From Haloarculaceae archaeon (GTDB taxonomy: Archaea > Halobacteriota > Halobacteria > Halobacteriales > Haloarculaceae), in NCBI GenBank assembly GCA_018609945.1, contig JAHENO010000332.1:1-6438 (forward strand): 6,438 bases of DNA, read 5' to 3'. This document shows positions 5,861 through 6,438 of the stretch, one piece after another. The translations under genes and the position numbers were made by a program. How positions within the stretch are numbered: the stretch's first letter is position 1; each line of letters starts with the position of its first letter. Below the pieces are notes generated by a model. That model did no database searches. It worked only from the letters and a program-made list of their open reading frames with translations, and was not told the DNA's origin.

Positions 5861-6250
5861 ATGTCTATGGCGATCGGCCACTTTGCGTTCGGGGCGGCGA
5901 TGACGACGCTCCTCGTGACGGTTCTCGTCCCGACCGTCCGATATCCCCGGACGTTCGTCTTAGTGGGCGGTGGCTGGGCGATGGTCCCCGACTTTCACTG
6001 GATAAGTCCGGTCGCCAACCAGCAACTCCGCGCCATCCACCAGACGTCGCTGTGGACGGACCTCTTCTGGTTCCACCGGACGCTGGACCGGATCGACCCG
6101 ACCGACTCGAAGTCGATAGCCGCGGTGCTGCTCGCGTTTTTCATCCTCGCGACGGCCGTTGCGGAACGCCGGGGCTATCGCACCCCTGCGATGGTTGCCT
6201 CTGCCTACGAGTCGTACCTGGACACCGAGTCAGGCAATGATCGTGCCTGA
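5861..6250 (+). CDS. Small membrane protein, function unknown
   Basis: This 129-residue protein begins MSMAIGHFAFGAA. Hydrophobic segments lie at about residues 8-26, 31-48 and 86-101. Between the last two is a His/Trp-rich loop, with H46, H60 and H72, W47, W65 and W70, and the motif VPDFHW (42-47). GHFAFG near the start and the later PDFH recall the GH...G and PD-x-D/H pattern of YdjM/DUF457-type membrane proteins, which are predicted metal-dependent hydrolases. That likeness is weak and offered only as a lead. The start at 5861 was preferred over upstream ATGs in the same open frame (from 5726) because the added residues look like noncoding translation and the TATA box at 5831-5837 predicts transcription from about 5861. 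ATG at 5867 is also possible. It is transcribed apart from the importer and nothing ties it to sugar uptake except position. Confidence 0.75.
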   Translation: MSMAIGHFAFGAAMTTLLVTVLVPTVRYPRTFVLVGGGWAMVPDFHWISPVANQQLRAIHQTSLWTDLFWFHRTLDRIDPTDSKSIAAVLLAFFILATAVAERRGYRTPAMVASAYESYLDTESGNDRA

Positions 6251-6282
6251 GCCGAGGGGGTGCGCAATCCCGCATTTTCAGT

Positions 6283-6299
6283 CCGATCTTCGAGATCGG
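6283..6299. repeat. Perfect 7-base-pair hairpin between convergent genes
   Basis: CCGATCT (6283-6289) and AGATCGG (6293-6299) are exact inverted copies separated by TCG. The hairpin lies 32 bases after the membrane-protein stop and 47 bases beyond the stop of the convergent gene. A TTTT run (6275-6278) precedes it on the plus strand. No T-run follows on either strand, so a role as a terminator is uncertain. Confidence 0.4.
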
Positions 6300-6346
6300 G
6301 GCCAGCGGCGGGCAGCCGGCGAACCGATGCCGGTCGGGTCGCTGGA

Positions 6347-6438
6347 TCAATCCGAGAAGAGGCTCGTGTGGACGGGCGCGAACTCGTCGCCGAGGTCTTC
6401 GCGGTCGCCGGCAGTGTCTGTGAGTGCGGTGCTGTCGA
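6347..6438 (-). CDS. C-terminal fragment of an unidentified gene (runs off the right edge)
   Basis: Read leftward from the window end, one minus-strand frame gives 29 residues and a TGA at 6349-6347: DSTALTDTAGDREDLGDEFA then PVHTSLFSD. It is accepted as coding because the peptide is acidic, about 24 of 29 codons end in G or C, and codon choice (GAC, GGC, CTC, GTC, ACC) matches the certain genes here. The other frames of this stretch look like shadows. It converges on the membrane-protein gene. No family can be assigned from so short a tail. Confidence 0.6.
   Translation of the reverse strand, partial: DSTALTDTAGDREDLGDEFAPVHTSLFSD

Overview
The window looks like a haloarchaeal chromosome segment. 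It is GC-rich with strong G/C third positions. The proteins are acidic. The binding protein carries a Tat-plus-lipobox signal. Promoters are archaeal TATA boxes placed for leaderless or nearly leaderless transcripts, and some downstream genes have GGAG-type ribosome sites. Genus cannot be fixed from the sequence alone.

Layout. Left edge, minus strand: the first 26 codons of a PfkB-type sugar kinase (78..1), preceded by a small membrane-anchored zinc-ribbon protein (454..116). A 209-base divergent intergenic region (455-663) holds AT-rich promoter elements and several short repeats. From 664 a plus-strand operon encodes a complete carbohydrate-type (CUT1, MalEFGK-like) ABC importer: a Tat-exported lipoprotein binding protein (664-2121), two permeases (2137-3108 and 3105-4079, overlapping by 4 bases) and an ATPase (4084-5214). 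A 131-codon ORF follows (5281-5676). It matches only the C-terminal TOBE/regulatory part of the ATPase and is read here as the remnant of a second, tandem ATPase gene. After a 184-base gap with a hairpin and possible transposon-end remnants comes a small membrane protein with its own leaderless promoter (5861-6250). At the right edge lies the last 29 codons of a convergent minus-strand gene (6438..6347) of unknown function.

How the genes work together. The lipoprotein should capture a sugar or sugar oligomer outside the membrane and deliver it to the permease heterodimer, driven by two copies of the ATPase. The divergent PfkB kinase suggests the imported compound is a sugar or sugar acid that is phosphorylated or degraded inside. 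The substrate itself cannot be read from the sequence. The main oddity is the orphan TOBE-domain ORF behind the ATPase. Some haloarchaeal pentose importers (the XacGHIJK type of Haloferax) use two ATPase genes, so this may be a two-ATPase operon that lost most of its second copy. No CRISPR array, tRNA, rRNA or intact mobile element was seen.
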